A DNA stretch of 64,000 nucleotides from Aurifilum marmelostoma (GCA_027559495.1 JAMXSV010000010.1:1860001-1924000), one strand, 5' to 3'. Positions 1-13,909 are shown, counted from the first letter of the stretch. The notes: a model not told the origin generated them from the sequence alone. Program-made: numbers and translations.

Positions 1-1718
1 TCTGGGTACCTCCCCAGCATATAGAACCTACCGAATTTTGCGGTCTCCTGACAGGAACACTGAGCCGTTCATTACGCTTGGTCTGGGCATCGTCATACAC
101 ACAAATATGTTGATCGGGCATCTTGTCTCCAAGCCCGTGGGCTTTCGGGCTTGGTATCCGGTGTCTAACATTGAAAGGCAGGCAAATCTCATCCAATCAT
201 CAACCAGCCCGATGAGGCTCGGTTTCTCGAAGAAAATGACAGCAATGATCTAGGATAGTCTCAACTGTGGCCTCGATACGGGTAGGCTTGTGGTGCCAAC
301 AGCTAGGGCCCACTGGGACCAGGTTTGCGTGTCTCATTGACCTTTCCGGTTCGGGGTGTATGCGTCTGAAGCCTGAATCTTATAAAAGAGGGACTCTCGC
401 CCCTCAAAAGGACAGGAGGTGTCCAATTCATTGTATATCAAGCTACTCTGCTACACCCCAGGTGTACATATCGTTGGAAATAAGGTTAAGTCGTGTCTAC
501 AACACACTCGTCTTCCTCCTGACTCAAATAAGCTTAATTACTGCGACTCCTGGGAACCAACGGATCAACTTTAGCTTGCCTAGTAGAACCAATCTTTCCT
601 GTCCTGGCTCCCTCCCTCAGAATGGATAGGAAACATCATTGGGCCCCAAGGACATCAACCCCAAAACGCGACTTGAAAGACCTACTCTTTTCGTCGTGCC
701 TCTCACCCAACCCTTTCCCCTTACGGTGTCTCTAAGATAAGAAAGACCCTCCTCGGAAGACTGGCTGCCAGGCAGGCTCATACACATGACCCGCCGCAAT
801 CCCAAAAGATATCAGGGTAAAGTTGTGCACACACAGCAGCCTATCAATCCACCAGCGAAAACAGAACGGTAAGAGCACTATAGATTGGAGAGGCCGCTTG
901 ATGTGTGCGTTCTCCGATGTATGCCCACCCGCTGATTCCGGCCACATGGCACCCACTAACCAAACAGATCCAGCCATCGACGCCACGCTGGCCCTGGAGG
1001 TGTAGCAGAGAGCAAGGGGAGCTCGTCCTTGAACTCCTCAGTCTCCAGACCTTGTAAGCATGCATATGCGAGGCCCGGAGTCACGTATCCACAAGGAATA
1101 TCCGGCAATCTTGACTACGAAGGCATGCGTAGCCAAGTTGAGCGCCGTATTGGTAGCAGCGAGCTGGGCCTAGCGCGGGCTCATCCAAACGTTATGCATT
1201 CCCATCCAAGGACAGGCTGTGGACTCTGTCAGTGATAGGCCCAGATGGGATGATCTTTGTCAAACTGAATGAAAAGAATATTTCAAAATCATAACAGGCA
1301 CATCAAGCGGTAAAAGTGACAACAGCATTTTCAAGAGGGGGAAACAGGAACCATAGCACAGATATGCAGCACATCGTCACAATTTCCCAGTCCCAGCCGA
1401 TATCAAATTAGGCATTTTCCCCACCAGTCCTGCTTTCCCACTGGCATTGACGCCCTGAACAAACTTGACCGGTATGCCTCATCAGCAGACATGCATTACC
1501 AACACTATCTCATTTCAAAAAAGAAGGAAGACGTGAAAAAAGAAGAAAAGGGAGAACACGAAAGCAGGTCCTTTCCTCCGATGGACAAATAGGTTTCTGT
1601 CTTCCATTACGAATCCTTCAGCGTGTTCGTTCCATCCCAATTATATCGCCACATCCCGGACTCGCCTCATGTCTGCCATTCGTTTGAAGTCAGGCGACTT
1701 GATCACACGCTGGTTGTG
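1..1718. other. Intergenic, no gene seen
   Basis: This stretch lies downstream of the minus-strand C2H2 factor and runs off the left edge. The open frames in it are short, have no recognisable domain and lack the C/G third-position bias of neighbouring genes. It probably holds the 3' UTR of that gene near its right end. I see nothing else. Confidence 0.6.
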
Positions 1719-4700
1719 CTACTCCAGCCCTGCATTGGACATTCGTCCCAAGGGGGCTGGCTCTCTGGGCTTGTCAATTATGTTGGAGTACACTTCGAGC
1801 CCAAGGCCCATAGTCTTGACAAGCTCAAATATGTGATCTCCCTTGAAGGTCTTGGCCCAGATGCGCAGCACAGCTGAGGCCAGTTGACGCAACTTGGCTG
1901 AGTCACTGAGTGACACTTCGCCTCTGTGCTGCTGCTGAGTTGTCTGGATTGGTTCAGCGGACCCAGAGACTGCAGCCAAGGAGGGGTCAATGGGAACAGC
2001 ATATTCGGTCTCGTCAACTATGGTCTTGATAGAAGACAGGATCGTCTTCTCCTCTGTTGTCAAAATCTGGGTGGGGCTCATCGAAGCAAGAGTTATTAGC
2101 CATTTGGCAAGGAGCACAGCGCACTCCAGGTTGCATACTTCACGGGTGCTTGTTAGCAATAGTTCATGTACACCTTGATCTCCGGCCACGTTGTTGTCCA
2201 GTAGGAAGAAAGAAGTAGGTTGCTCACAAGAATGCTGGATACTCCACTCGAGAGACTTTGTCCTGGCAATGTAGTTGATGCCGGCCTTGACAAGCATTGA
2301 CAGCGCGTGCACTGCTTGTAAGATAGCCTTGTTGAGACGTTGGCCACGGGGCAGGAGTGGCATGTTATTGAAAATGCTGGCAGCCACATACGGATCGCGG
2401 CTCTCGAGGGCTCGAGCGGGTATCAGGTCGGTATGTAGACGGATGTGGGCAAGACGGGACAGGGCTGTGGCGTCGAAGGCTACTGGGCCACCTGGGGTGT
2501 TCTCACTGCCCACCTGCTGGGCAGATTGTGTAATCCTAAGGCGATGCTCTTCGAAGCCTATCTGCCAAGTACGGAGCGCACCGCTGATCTGATCGACATC
2601 CTGCTCCCTGAGACCGCTGTTGTCAAATGCCACAGCGGCGATGAATGGACTCTGGCTTTGGGGGATCGCGAACGTGGTCTGTTTGAGTAGATAGATATGC
2701 TGGATTAAAGCGTGTATCATGACGTAGTTGCCCAGCGTCGAGAGGTCGTTGAGTGACCCGCCATTGGGTCGACCGAGAAGTCTCGTCAGGGCGTCTTGGA
2801 GGGTGATGTCGGAATGAGGTATCGACTGTTTGGCCTCCCGCCACTGCCACCCGTTCTCTGCCCGCCAAAGCCGGGAAGGGCTGGGAAGCGTCATGTTGAT
2901 TTCTGAAGTCACCAATACGGGTGGACTGTTGTACGCGATGCTGCAGAGGTTGAAGTAACAATAGGCAATGAGCTTAGTCCGGATACTTCCTTCGTATCTG
3001 ACCCATGCGTCCCAGTCAGTAACCTGGGTAGGCTCCTGGGTCAGTCCTTCATCCCGGATCAGTAGGGCAAGCTGGCTCTGCAGAGACAGAGCGTCTTGTA
3101 GGATGGCTTTCGCCCCCCCAAAGACCGACAGAGAACAACAACAAGAGCGATTGGATAGTCTCCAGGCGCGATTGAAAGGTATTAGGTGAACTATATAGGA
3201 GTCAGCTGAGGAAGGATACGGCATCAACAGAAGAAAGGGGGAGGCTACGACGTACTACGGCTCGCGGTGAGTCTCCTGTGTCATTGGTCGGTCTGAATGC
3301 ACGGAATTGAAAGAGTGTCGGAATCCGGAGCTGGGCGATGCTCGGGTCGAGTGAGGACTGTAGGCAGCTGGGGTGGGAAGCAGTGTGTGAATCTCATGGC
3401 TATGGCGCCTTCGGATCTGCTCCAGGGCGACTGCCTTTGCGGCATACCAGAGAGCATGGCCGCGATGGCTTTCGAAACGGTATTGAGCACCCACCGAGGC
3501 GATGGCAAGAAGCAGCTCAGGCGCCATCTCGGTCGGCGACAACGTCGGGATGTGCAGAAATGGCAGATGCTCTTGAAATCCGCTGATGTAGCCCTCGAGA
3601 TATCGAGTCAGGGTGTGTCGCGACGGGAAGACGAAGTCGTTGGGGAGGACGCTCGAGAACTCGTCCAGGCGGTTCTTGATAATGCCGTGATCATTGGCCG
3701 AGATCCTCCATGCCGGGGCTTTCATCCCATCCTCCTGTATCCTATTGGCGCCATCCGTTGAAGCCTCCGGCGCAAGCGAAGGAAATCTGGACGGGAAGGC
3801 CGAGTTCATGCCGCGGGCCCAAACCCCGAAAGGCTGGTCCGCGTCAACACCGGCTGGTAAGAAGTGTGATTGCGATCCGATATCGTCCAGGAAGAGATCG
3901 TAGCTTTCGAATGACGGCGGTGCGGGCCCAGCATTCAGGGTAAAGGGGGCCGACGTGACCGGAAACGCGGCTGTGGTGATCGGAAAGGGCGCCGCGCTGA
4001 CTGTGAAGGGGGCAGTGGTGACAGGAAAAGATGTGGAATAGACAGCGGGATCTGGCTCGCGGCCACGGTCAGCATATGATGGCAGACCTTCGACTCGACC
4101 TAGGGTGGGCGGTGCCTGGCTTATATCGGGTATCATGGCCTGCATACTGTTCACATCGCCAGCTGAAGCGAGGTGGGTCGCCGCGTCAGACAAAAGATCG
4201 AGATTGCATGCCGCAGCTGCTCTTGGTGCGATGCGGGATTCTGGAGGGAGGGAGGAGACCACAGCAGACATTGTGGTATCGGGAGTTGGTGCAAAGTGCG
4301 GCTGACCATGTTGCGGTTGCATTCCGAGCATGTCGGTGTCGGGCTGGCTCTTGGTCGGGCTTGCCTGCGTCGCTGTCGACGCCTTTCTTTGCCGTGTGGC
4401 GGTGGTTGGAATGCCATCCTTATTCCCCTCATTGAGATGCACAAGTTTCTCGTGGCGGACGAGGAGATCCCTGATGTCCATGTAAGCATATTTTGGCGAG
4501 GAAAAGTGCCTAGGGGAGAGAAGAAGGTGGCAGGATCGGGCGACAGGACGGTGGGGAAGGGGAAGGTAAAGAAAAGAGAGCAAGGCCAGAGGAATATGAA
4601 TGGATAGAGATGGACAAATAGCTTTAGGACACGTTGGGGTAGCTTCGATACGAGAAAAGAAATATATTGGAGGCCTGAAACGGCGTGAGGGGTCTGGGCC

Positions 4701-5050
4701 GCGGGGACTGGTCCTGCATCAGAGTACCTAGAGACATCAAATACTGAAAGAAGAAATGATGCTCACCTTCTGCCGAAACTCTTTCCACAGCTGTCCCATG
4801 TGCAGCCGAACGGCTTCTCCTTGGTATGAGTCCTCTCATGCCTTTGCACGTGTTCCACTCGCCTAAATTGAAGACACAAGAAAGTAAGCAGGAGTATCAT
4901 CCCCAGTGCGGGGCCAGCTCGGATAGCTCACCTGAACCACTTGTCGCAGTAACGGCAAGGCAGAGTCTTGGGCTTTGGTTGTTTAACATCGGCTGCTCCA
5001 TCGACAGCGCCTGGGGCGCTAGGCCCTTGCGGGGACTGAAGAGAAAGCAT
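1719..5050 (-). CDS. C2H2 zinc-finger / fungal-specific-domain transcription factor (one-base frameshift)
   Basis: Predicted nuclear DNA-binding regulator of about 965 aa. Four exons fit by phase: 5050-4932, 4862-4767, 4470-3259 and 3190-1719. Two C2H2 fingers sit at the N terminus (C32, C35, H48, H52 and C60, C65, H78, H83), each interrupted by an intron. A Pro/Thr/Ala-rich region with repeated APF(P/T) units follows, then a C-terminal half resembling the fungal-specific transcription factor domain (PF04082), including a GLWG...ILQDALSLQSQLA segment. Summed exons are 2899 nt (3n+1): a C7 tract at 3113-3119 puts the reading frame out at about codon 500, and six bases would restore it. The ATG at 5050 is chosen because it opens the first finger exon. 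The target genes cannot be inferred. The class is secure from the finger spacing; the exact exon borders are inferred. Confidence 0.85.
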
Positions 5051-7050
5051 TTCGTAGGGTCTTGAGGCTCAGAGGCGCTCCAGATTTCAGATGAACGGGG
5101 CGCGACTGGGAGGTTGCGCAGTAGAGTGAGCAAGTTAGGTTAGTGATGGGGATATCTCAAAATGCACTGTCCCAGAAGGCCGGTCGCCTGGGCTGACTCC
5201 AAAGCCAACAGTCAGGTCCTATCTGCCCAGTTGCTGGGCGGGCGCGAGGTCCAGGCGCAGATAATGATGCTTCTTTGTCTTTGGAGACTACCCCTCGTCT
5301 CAGAGCCAGCTAATGGAGTTCCGCGTGTTGGGCGAACTCTAGAGACCAAGAGTTGGGGTCGGAGCGTGCTAACGGTAGATGAGGTGATACTGTCTGGTAG
5401 GACACCTACGTCCGAGGCGAGATAAGGTCGATCGCACAACAGAACTTGTGAACGCAAAATACTGCCACCGGAGAACTAGGCTGTGATGAACCCCGTTCTG
5501 ATACAATCGTTGTTGGTTGCCCGCAGCGGGCAAAAGTGAGACAAGGACCCACGGTCAGAAATTGGCTGCGTGCAATTCTTTGGGGTTTTTCCCCTCGCAG
5601 GTGACGAAGAGACTGCGGTGTTGTGGGCGTTATTGGTCATCGGAGAGGAGGGTAGGTTCCCTCCGAGAATTCCAGAACCAGAACATGCACAGGCACAGTG
5701 CCTACACGAGATGATGCTAAAGGCGGAGAAGATATCGAGTGCCACAGGCCGGCCTTGACGAATAACGGAACTCTGATGCGCAGAGTTGACGGACGCTCGA
5801 GGGGTCTCCGAGAACTGTGGAGAAACGCAGTGGTACTCTATCAGTAATAACACGAGTTAGCTCCTGGGGAGGCGGGTTAGAGATTGAGTGTTCCTGTGCC
5901 TAGCCCTAGGCATCATTGGAGCATTGGAGGCGAGCTTGGGACGCTGGTGGTAATCTCCGAAACAGAAAACGTGGGGATGTACTTGAGCGATGGAGAGGGG
6001 GAGGGGGAAAACACGCTGGAGATGAAAACGCGGGGAAGCCGGTCCATGGATGGTGAAGGTCTCGGTAGTGTACATCAGCCACACCTTGGCCCCCAAATCG
6101 TGACGGAGTGCGAGGACCCGGTCCGTGTGTATATGCGGCCAAGTGAGGGGAAAGATAATCTGGTTTCGAGTCGTGAGGATCGTGGGAACAGTGCGCTGCA
6201 GATGGCGAGGAGAAAGAGACAGAAGTTGGAGATGGCAGGGCAGTAATCACAGTAGAGATCAGGATTGACGCGCATTGTAATCAAAACATTACATACCAAG
6301 ACAAGTTTTGTGTGAGTGTGCGCGCACGCGCCCCGCAGACAAAATGTCTGAAACCGCGGAATGCTGCACTTGAAGGCTTAAAAAATCATAAGACTCGATG
6401 TCCAAGGTCAACTGTCAACTGCAGGCATGAGGTGAGTCACCCTTCTGCTCCGCATAGAGCAAGAACTGAACAGCACATGGCCAGGCGCGAGGGGCTAGAT
6501 TCGTTGACTGTCAATCAGCCTCATACGTACCATGCACCGTAGATCTCGTTTGGTGTATTCTCTCCTCTTTGTAGCATGCCTTCTCCAACAGGCTGGCTGT
6601 TACAGCACAGCTGAGTGTTGGTTGATCAGCTTCTCAGCGAAAATGATTATTCTCCGCAGCCTGATGAGTACTTGGTCGCTAGACCCAGGCTCCGAATGGC
6701 TTGGACCGACCCCGAGCCTATGTGTGGATTGGAGATGATGAGGGCTAGGCCTGGACCTTGGGGCAGTTTGTTGCTGATGATGATGGATCGACGTGTAGAA
6801 GATGGAGATGGGATGTAGAGAGAGGGCTAGAGAAGTCTGGCGCACCCAAAGCAGAAAGAGCGGGGATGGATGGCCCGAGACAAAGGAGGAGAGAAAGAAT
6901 ATGGACAAATGATGATAAAGAGATGGTTGTGTAGAGGTGGGAAAGGGAGGGAAAAAAGAGATGTTTGGTGACCACCAGGAAGACGCGGCAGGACGAGGAC
7001 AAGGAGTAGTTTGTTGCCAAATGGTGCTGATGTTACTGGGGCTGGTGTTA

Positions 7051-7082
7051 CTGCTGCTGCTGCTGCTGCTGCCGCTGCTGCT
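7051..7082. repeat. CTG trinucleotide microsatellite
   Basis: A run of CTG units with one CCG interruption, in non-coding DNA. The poly-alanine seen in one minus-strand frame is only the translation of this repeat. Confidence 0.9.
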
Positions 7083-9558
7083 TGATTGGCCCTCAACAAT
7101 ACTTCTTTAGAGTGTGCATAGCATTCAATGGAGCATTGGTGATCTCTGAATTGTCTGCTGCAGCAAGGTCACCAGATACCCTCCCTTCTTCCTTGGTGCT
7201 CCTGGTCTGGGAGGGAAGCGGAAAGATCGGTCGGTCGCTCGAGCTGCTGGCTGGCGTCAGAAAGTGGAGAGAGGAGCCTGCAGCCTCTCGCCTTCTCGTG
7301 TGTTGTTCGGTTTCGCTGCTGACCGGTCGGTACAGTACTCCGCAATCGTACAGCAGGTTGGGAAGGGAGTGGAGGATAAAATGTGGGCGGAAATGCGGAG
7401 GCTTTGTGGAGGTGGAGACGGGACCTCTAGGAGTGGGCAGACAAGGCACAGAAAACGGCACAGTGGGCAGCGCAATGACTCTGGGTGGGCGATACACAGG
7501 CTTACAGTACCATGGTTTGGGGGACATGGGAAGGTACAGGGGCACGGGTAGGACTTTCTGGCTTACCATTGATATTTAGTGGCAGGAGCAAGCACCCTTT
7601 CCCCCCTTGACCCCTACAAGCTCGAACGTGGAGGAAAAGACGTTGGGACCAAAGACCTGCAGCAGGCCGCGGATGTCCAAGGGAAGATCGACGTCATGCC
7701 TTTGTTGTTAGTTACCTTTTTAGAGTTGCTTACAGCCTCTGGGAGGAGGATGAATGGTGAGGAGCAGCAGGACTGCTAGCCATACGTGCCGTAGTACCAC
7801 GTACTTGCATGCTCTGGCCAAGGTTTATTCTGGCATCCACCAGCCAAAAACGAAGGGCAAAAATGCATCAGGAGACGCGGGCCTCTCTACCCGGGAATTC
7901 CGTACCGTCAGTAGCCATAGCTTGGCGGTAGTACCAGGCTTTACCAGCCAGCGTGGAGCCAGACGATCAGCACCTGCACGGTGCTCTAGCCCAGATCCTT
8001 ACCCCGCTGTAACTTTCGGATACTATGCACTCTTGTCGTCTTCCCGCCACGACCACCAGGGATGAATTGACATTCTCCATTTATCCTCATGGATCAGCAA
8101 TTGCGATGAATAACATTAACAACCTTTGTCTCCGCATTGGAGAACAGCTTTTTTTTTTTTCTTCTGGGGGCGGGAGGGGTGCCAAGGAGAAGGGGAAGGT
8201 GCGGTTGAATGCAGCAAGGAACAGGCTTTCAGCCACCCCCGGGCGGAAATGTTGCGAGACTAAATTAGCGAAAAGGAGGGGGTTGCCAACGCTCGCCTCG
8301 GCATTGCAAATGAGATACGCACAATGGATCGGTTCCATGCGCTGATGTGCTGATGCAAGTCCACCCGCCGCCCGGTCTTGCTGTCGTAGGACCCAGATTA
8401 GAGTCAGTCGATCAGCCAATCATAAGACGCCGATTATCGTGTACTGTCTACCACAGCCTGCGCCCTCTTTTCCAGGATCCGTGCTGCGGTTTGGCCTCGT
8501 TGGAAGTCGTCGAAGTTTTTCAAGGCAACCCCAAGAATCACCCTCGATCTTGTACCTGGGTCGTGGTGTGGAGATGATGGAGAGAGATAGGAAGAGCCCA
8601 GGAATCCGGGGAAGCCAAGTTGGAGAAGAACCCATGATCCCCCAGATTCCTCGAAAATCCGGGGAAAGGAACGGCCCCTGGTGGGTGGTGTGGGCCCAAT
8701 TTCCTACATTGGGGTTCACCGCCTGGTGCCATGGCAAGATGCGGAGAAGACCTCAGGATTTATACTATGAACTTTGACCTAGTACCCTTATGAGGTCTAA
8801 AGTCCTTGATGAGCTCCTGGTTGGCTCGTCGAATATCAGACCCGTCACGTCCGCCCTTGCCCAAGACCATCACGCCTATTGGGAGGCAGCGTTGCAGCGG
8901 CCCAACGCGGCGACCAGTCTCGTTACATATCTGCCGCCACTCGGATCTAAGTCCTCAACAATAGAAGCATGCAGAGCGGAGAAGATGGCTTGTATAGCCG
9001 TGAAGCACTCTCCGTCGGTGGAAGGTAGCAGTCGCTCAGGTCTGTATGACAAAGTGCAAATGTTGATGGGATTAGCACTTCCCCATCAGGACGCCCATAC
9101 TCCGAGCACAAACCATGTTCAAACAGTCTTGAGTGTGGTGTTCCTGATATAGATCCCGAATGACTCGATGATATCAGGGGTTCAAAAGAAAGGGATAGGA
9201 AGAGAAGGAGTAGAGAAAGAAAGGAAGGAAGAAAAGAAAAGGAGAGAAAATGCGAGGCGGGTTTACCATGGGTAGGCTTCACGACACTAGCCGATCGGGC
9301 TCTTGTCACCACGCGTCGAACCGTGTCAAATAGGAAGCTCCCGACGAGCAATCTCCTGACGAGCTGGACAGCATGCATTTAACGAAAACTCTCGTACGTT
9401 AATTCCTTGATTAGAGATCCGAGGTGTGTTGGAGCTAATTATACAGCTTTGCATGGCAGATTGACTGCGAATAGGCACAATTCGTCCTCTTAATGGCGGA
9501 TCAACCATATACCCAGATCGGTACCCTGAACCGAACGCCCTGATCTCCGCCGTCACTC

Positions 9559-9604
9559 GTCCTCCTCCTACTCCTCCTACTCCTGCTACTCCTCATCTTC
9601 ATCC
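9559..9604. repeat. CTC/CTA trinucleotide-rich tract
   Basis: Imperfect pyrimidine-rich CTC-CTA triplet repeat in the gene-poor interval. It is not in a supported reading frame. Confidence 0.8.
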
Positions 9605-9862
9605 TCGGCGCTTCTGTCGATAGCATACGGCGGCGAGCCGTGCTCGACCATCCAATATCGATGGCGGGCTACGCCTTGTGCACGAGGTCCGGCTGCATCA
9701 GGTTGCAACTAAGAGCATCACGACGGACTGGAAATTCATTCATCGATTGAAACGGCCTCGCTGGGCCGATCGGACGTCAAATTCGCCTTTGAGAAGCACG
9801 CAACTTCACAGCTTCATAGTCAAGATTCTGCGTGCATTTGGGCTTGACGTCTCCTTATGTTT

Positions 9863-10231
9863 TCACACATCACATCGGCTAGCGACTCGTCCAGCTTCTA
9901 GCAAGTGGTCATATACGCTGTGTGTTCGCTCAAGGCTTAGGTCATACCGAACAATGTCTTCGCATCGTCCGCGAGTTTCAGGATTAGCTGAGGGGATTCT
10001 GAGCGAGCAGGATCCGAAAGCCGCCATCAGGTTGGAGATCACCATCGGCAGTCTCGATACCGATGTGGTCGGCCTCTGTAACTCATGCCGGGCTGGATAT
10101 GCACGCGTTGGGGACAAAATTTGATTCTCGATGTAGGTCAGATCGAAGAACACGTGGAAGGTGAAGTGGTTGGCCAGATCAAAAGGACCATACAACGGTG
10201 ATGCACGGCTGTCACCCAGGATGGTCATCAA
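9863..10231 (-). other. Possible coding relic (weak)
   Basis: A 122-codon minus-strand frame whose first third (about 10228-10120) has a non-repetitive composition rich in hydrophobic and aromatic residues with fairly balanced codon use, unlike most frames nearby. No domain is recognised. The opposite strand is also open here, which weakens the case. It could be an exon of a small gene, a degenerate fragment or chance. Confidence 0.15.
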
Positions 10232-10501
10232 TGTGGTTGTGGCCGGTGAGCAACGAGCTTCATCTGGTGAGAGATGTTCAGCCTGCGGTAAGGAGTCACT
10301 TTGAATCTCAGTGGCAGCCCGGCTGAGCTACTTGTAGGCAGCTTCAGCCTGAGAGTCAAGCGTTATGCCCTGCGAGTGCAGGGATAGAGGCGCATACAGT
10401 TAGCCAAGTTGAGGGAGCAAGTCACTTTCGAAAGTACCTGACCATCAGGTTCTGGGGTTCTTCCTCTTCTTTCCTACCAAGTGCGCAACACATCTTGCAC
10501 T

Positions 10502-10785
10502 GGCCGGTTTCAAGCAGGTACCTTTGATCTATTACTTTACCAACTCATGGGCCAGGCTCGGGCGAGACATAACCAAGGAGTGCATCTTAAAGCAGTCAAG
10601 ATGGGATTGAACAACAAGCGACCAACGCACGGAAGAGCGGGCTACAAAGAGAACAGAACAGGCGCCAGTCAATGTTGTTTAACGATGATGGGCCTTGTTG
10701 TCGCTGTTGATTATCAGGTCAGTGAGGCTGTTGGCACAGAGCGGAAAGACGGCCAAAGCAGCCTCAACTCCGGCCGGTTTCAAGC
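10502..10785. repeat. Two direct copies of a 14-nt GC-rich word
   Basis: The word GGCCGGTTTCAAGC occurs at 10502-10515 and again at 10772-10785, same orientation, 270 bp apart, in non-coding DNA. An A/T homopolymer-rich stretch follows at about 10807-10882. The role is unknown. Confidence 0.6.
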
Positions 10786-13539
10786 CGAAACCCATTCGAA
10801 CCTCATTTGATTTTTTTTTTTATAAAGAAAAAAAACCGAAAAAAAAAAAACAATCCTACAGGCAAAAGAACCAACAAAAAAAATTTATGGAATCAACATT
10901 TGTCCGTGAAATGCCCAGATTCCAGTGTGTAGCAACGCCAGTGGATCGCTCAGTAGAAACGAAATGCGGCCGAAGTTCCTGGCATTGATTGGCTCATGCC
11001 TCAGTGCTGTAGGTGTGATATGTAGTATGCATGATCAGGCTAGGTCCACGAAAGGCAGGCAGGTGGTCAGGTGGCGATTGGTAGCGCCTCCACATGCTGT
11101 GCTTAGCAGCACACAAGGGCCTTGCCGAGAATGATCTGGGGAAGTCGCGGGACTAACTGGGGGCCTAAGCTAGTTCCTTGGAAATATACAGGCCTTTAAC
11201 ATGGTGACATACTATGCTATGTCCTACCCGATCAGACACTGTCCGCGCAGATCATCGCGAAGCCCCCTTGTCATTGTTGCATTATCGAATACTTCCAAAG
11301 CCAGCTCGGTCCTTTTTACCCTCTGACTCTCACTCTCATTTCCCGGCCATGTGCGGCTACTAGAAGCAGGCCCTCCTGGCAGCGAACCTTGGGGAAAGGC
11401 CCGATCGCGGGGCTGACTGGACCCATCTCAAGTTTTTGCACGAATGATTAACGACATGATTTCCAGGAACCGCCGAGTTGGGTCCAGTTATGGACACCTG
11501 CTCCAGACACTCGTGGACACATCACACAGCTCGTGCAGGATGATCTTATCCTCTTGGATCGGTCCAGCGGACGACATGTGCATTGGATGGGCTAAAGAGA
11601 AGGGGAAACTAAGATGATCAGGATGATCCACCAGGACTGAAGCGGAGCAGGCTGCCACATAGGTAAGCAGGTTACAATAGGCCAGCCAGCAAGGATGAGA
11701 ATCATCGTCAACCAAGAAGGTGGGAGGCAGGGAGGCAGGGAGGGCAAAGTCCTGTGGGATGCACTGAGCGACGTATACCTATAGCGTGGCAAAGCGTGCC
11801 AACAGCCTTCCTAGCTGGACAGCCACTGTCTCTGTCGAGGATTTAGGATCGAAACACCGGCGGCATGCACTGCGATACAAACGGACAAACGAGATGCACC
11901 ATGCTGACGCCATGTTCAGGCACACGATTCAGCTCAGGGCACGGCTACCTGGAGATAGGTGATCTGGTGTTGATCAAGATAGACTTTTGGCGGAGAGCCA
12001 CGCACGTCACGGTACACTCGACGAGTCGTGCAGCAACAGAAGAGGCGCAAGGCAGTCGGCGATAGCCTCCAAGAACTCTCTCAGTAGCAGCAAAAGCAGC
12101 ATACGGGGTGCGGCGCATCACGTCATCCAGGACCTCGACCACTGCGACGCCGCCAACATCGCGTGCCTCCGTAACCGTGAATCGGAGGTCCCTCTTTCGA
12201 GAGTTAGAGTAAGCTGTACCCCAGACGAGTGCGCATCGTGGATCATGTGGATGGAGTGTTCCAACCCATGATCCTCTCCACATAACTTGGGACTATGGAG
12301 CCCTTCGATTCTCATCTGGTCCGATGGAGCCAAGGTCGTTTGGCGATCGACTTCATCGCTGCCATTCGTTCTACCCTGTCGCTGCATTATTGCTTGTATT
12401 GGCTGATCACTGCTTAGCCAGCCAGTTTCCGAGACCTTACAGAAAACGGTTTTATCCCCTTCGCCTCTCAAACTGGAAGAGCTCTCAGTTGACCAATTCA
12501 TCTATGTACACCTGCATACGCACCCCTCCCGCCCCCCCCCCAAAACCCTGGGGCCCACGAAAAGGCGTGGTGCTCTGTCTGTATGGTGACTGGGAGGAAG
12601 CAAGCACACCCCTTCATTTGAGAGCCAGTTGATGACCTCCGTTTTTCTCGTCGTGTAGGAGGAAACACTGCTCATGGCTCAGCGTCACTTCTCATGCCCA
12701 ATCGACTCTAGGCTCTATTCATGGCATATGCAAGCCTCAGCTCAAAAAGGCCGACATTGTTCCGTGACAAGGCACAGGGGCGTTTCGGGGAATTGTCTGT
12801 TCGACCAGCCAGCATCCAGATGTCGCCCAATGAGGCCTTGACCTTGTGCCCCCTGGGAATAGCTATGAAGTGTTTTTGCCCATTGGCAGAACCCATCCAC
12901 CCCTCAGGTGGTCGACCACATCACTTGCAGAGATCAGCCGGAAAGAGGACCGAGCTGTGGGGTTGGCGCGTCTCAGTCCCGCGAATCGTGGAGCCTTGTC
13001 AACATCTGTTTATCGGGCTGGCGAGCTCGATTAGGCGTCAGAAGTGGGGCGCAACAACCCTCCTGGTCCTGCCACCATCAAATCTCCGGCGTGGTTGGAG
13101 ACCCTTTTGGAATGCCTCGTCCCTGAAATTTGGCGGCGACGAATCACCGCGGGCCGCCTAAGCATTCGTCGGCACATACTGCCGCCCTGTCGAATCTGGA
13201 AACCAACCCTGGCATTTTAGAAGCCGCGTCGCTAATGCAGCCCTCCCAGCGCCACACCGGCCCCCTTCTGGTGATTTGCTGCTGCAAACCAGGAGGGAAT
13301 GAACAAGTCAGATGTCCTGGGTAGGGGCTCTTGGGGCTTCACCTTCTCAACACTGAACCGCGGTTCTGACGAGGGGGCAGGCATGTGGCTCATCTGCCCA
13401 TGTGCCATGACACGTCCATCCAAGACCACAGGTCCCGTGAAAGATGGATAGATCAGCATCTCTGGTCGGCGAACGTCAAGTGGCCATGTCTGGAAAGGGT
13501 TTGTGACTACCAGCCACGCCTGTTCTATTGCCCTGTTTC

Positions 13540-13583
13540 CACACACACACATACAAAGACACAAACACGCGGAAACACACACA
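13540..13583. repeat. CA-rich microsatellite
   Basis: Imperfect CA repeats interrupted by CATACAAAG and similar units, about 450 bp upstream of the GH55 start codon. Confidence 0.75.
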
Positions 13584-13903
13584 TGAAGAGAAGAGGCAGA
13601 TGCAGGCAGGGATCACATCTAGGTGGTTTACCCTCGGTCCTCTCGGCCAAATCCCATTTGTGGCTGGTCCCTGTTGCGCGCCCCTTACAGAAGGTGGCTA
13701 GCCTCGCAATGTCACGATGCTCCGTTCCTAGGTGTGGCCAAATGTACGCAGCGTCATGTACCCATCCCTTGCCGCACCTGGTCGCTTTGGCCCCGTGGGC
13801 CTCCACTCCTTGCTCAGGGATGGGCAAGACGCCAGCGGACATGCCATCTTATTTCAGTCCTCACGCACTTGTGCTCTTAAGCTTGTTGGGCGAGATGTTT
13901 GAG

Positions 13904-13909
13904 TATATA
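13904..13909 (+). promoter_or_regulatory. TATA-like element upstream of GH55
   Basis: TATATA lies 130 bp before the chosen GH55 ATG, a plausible distance for a fungal core promoter. The assignment rests on position only. Confidence 0.35.

Noticed and set aside
7093..7569. 158-codon minus-strand frame in the gene-poor interval
   Set aside because: Pro/Ser-rich translation of purine-rich DNA; overlapping frames on both strands and no family resemblance.
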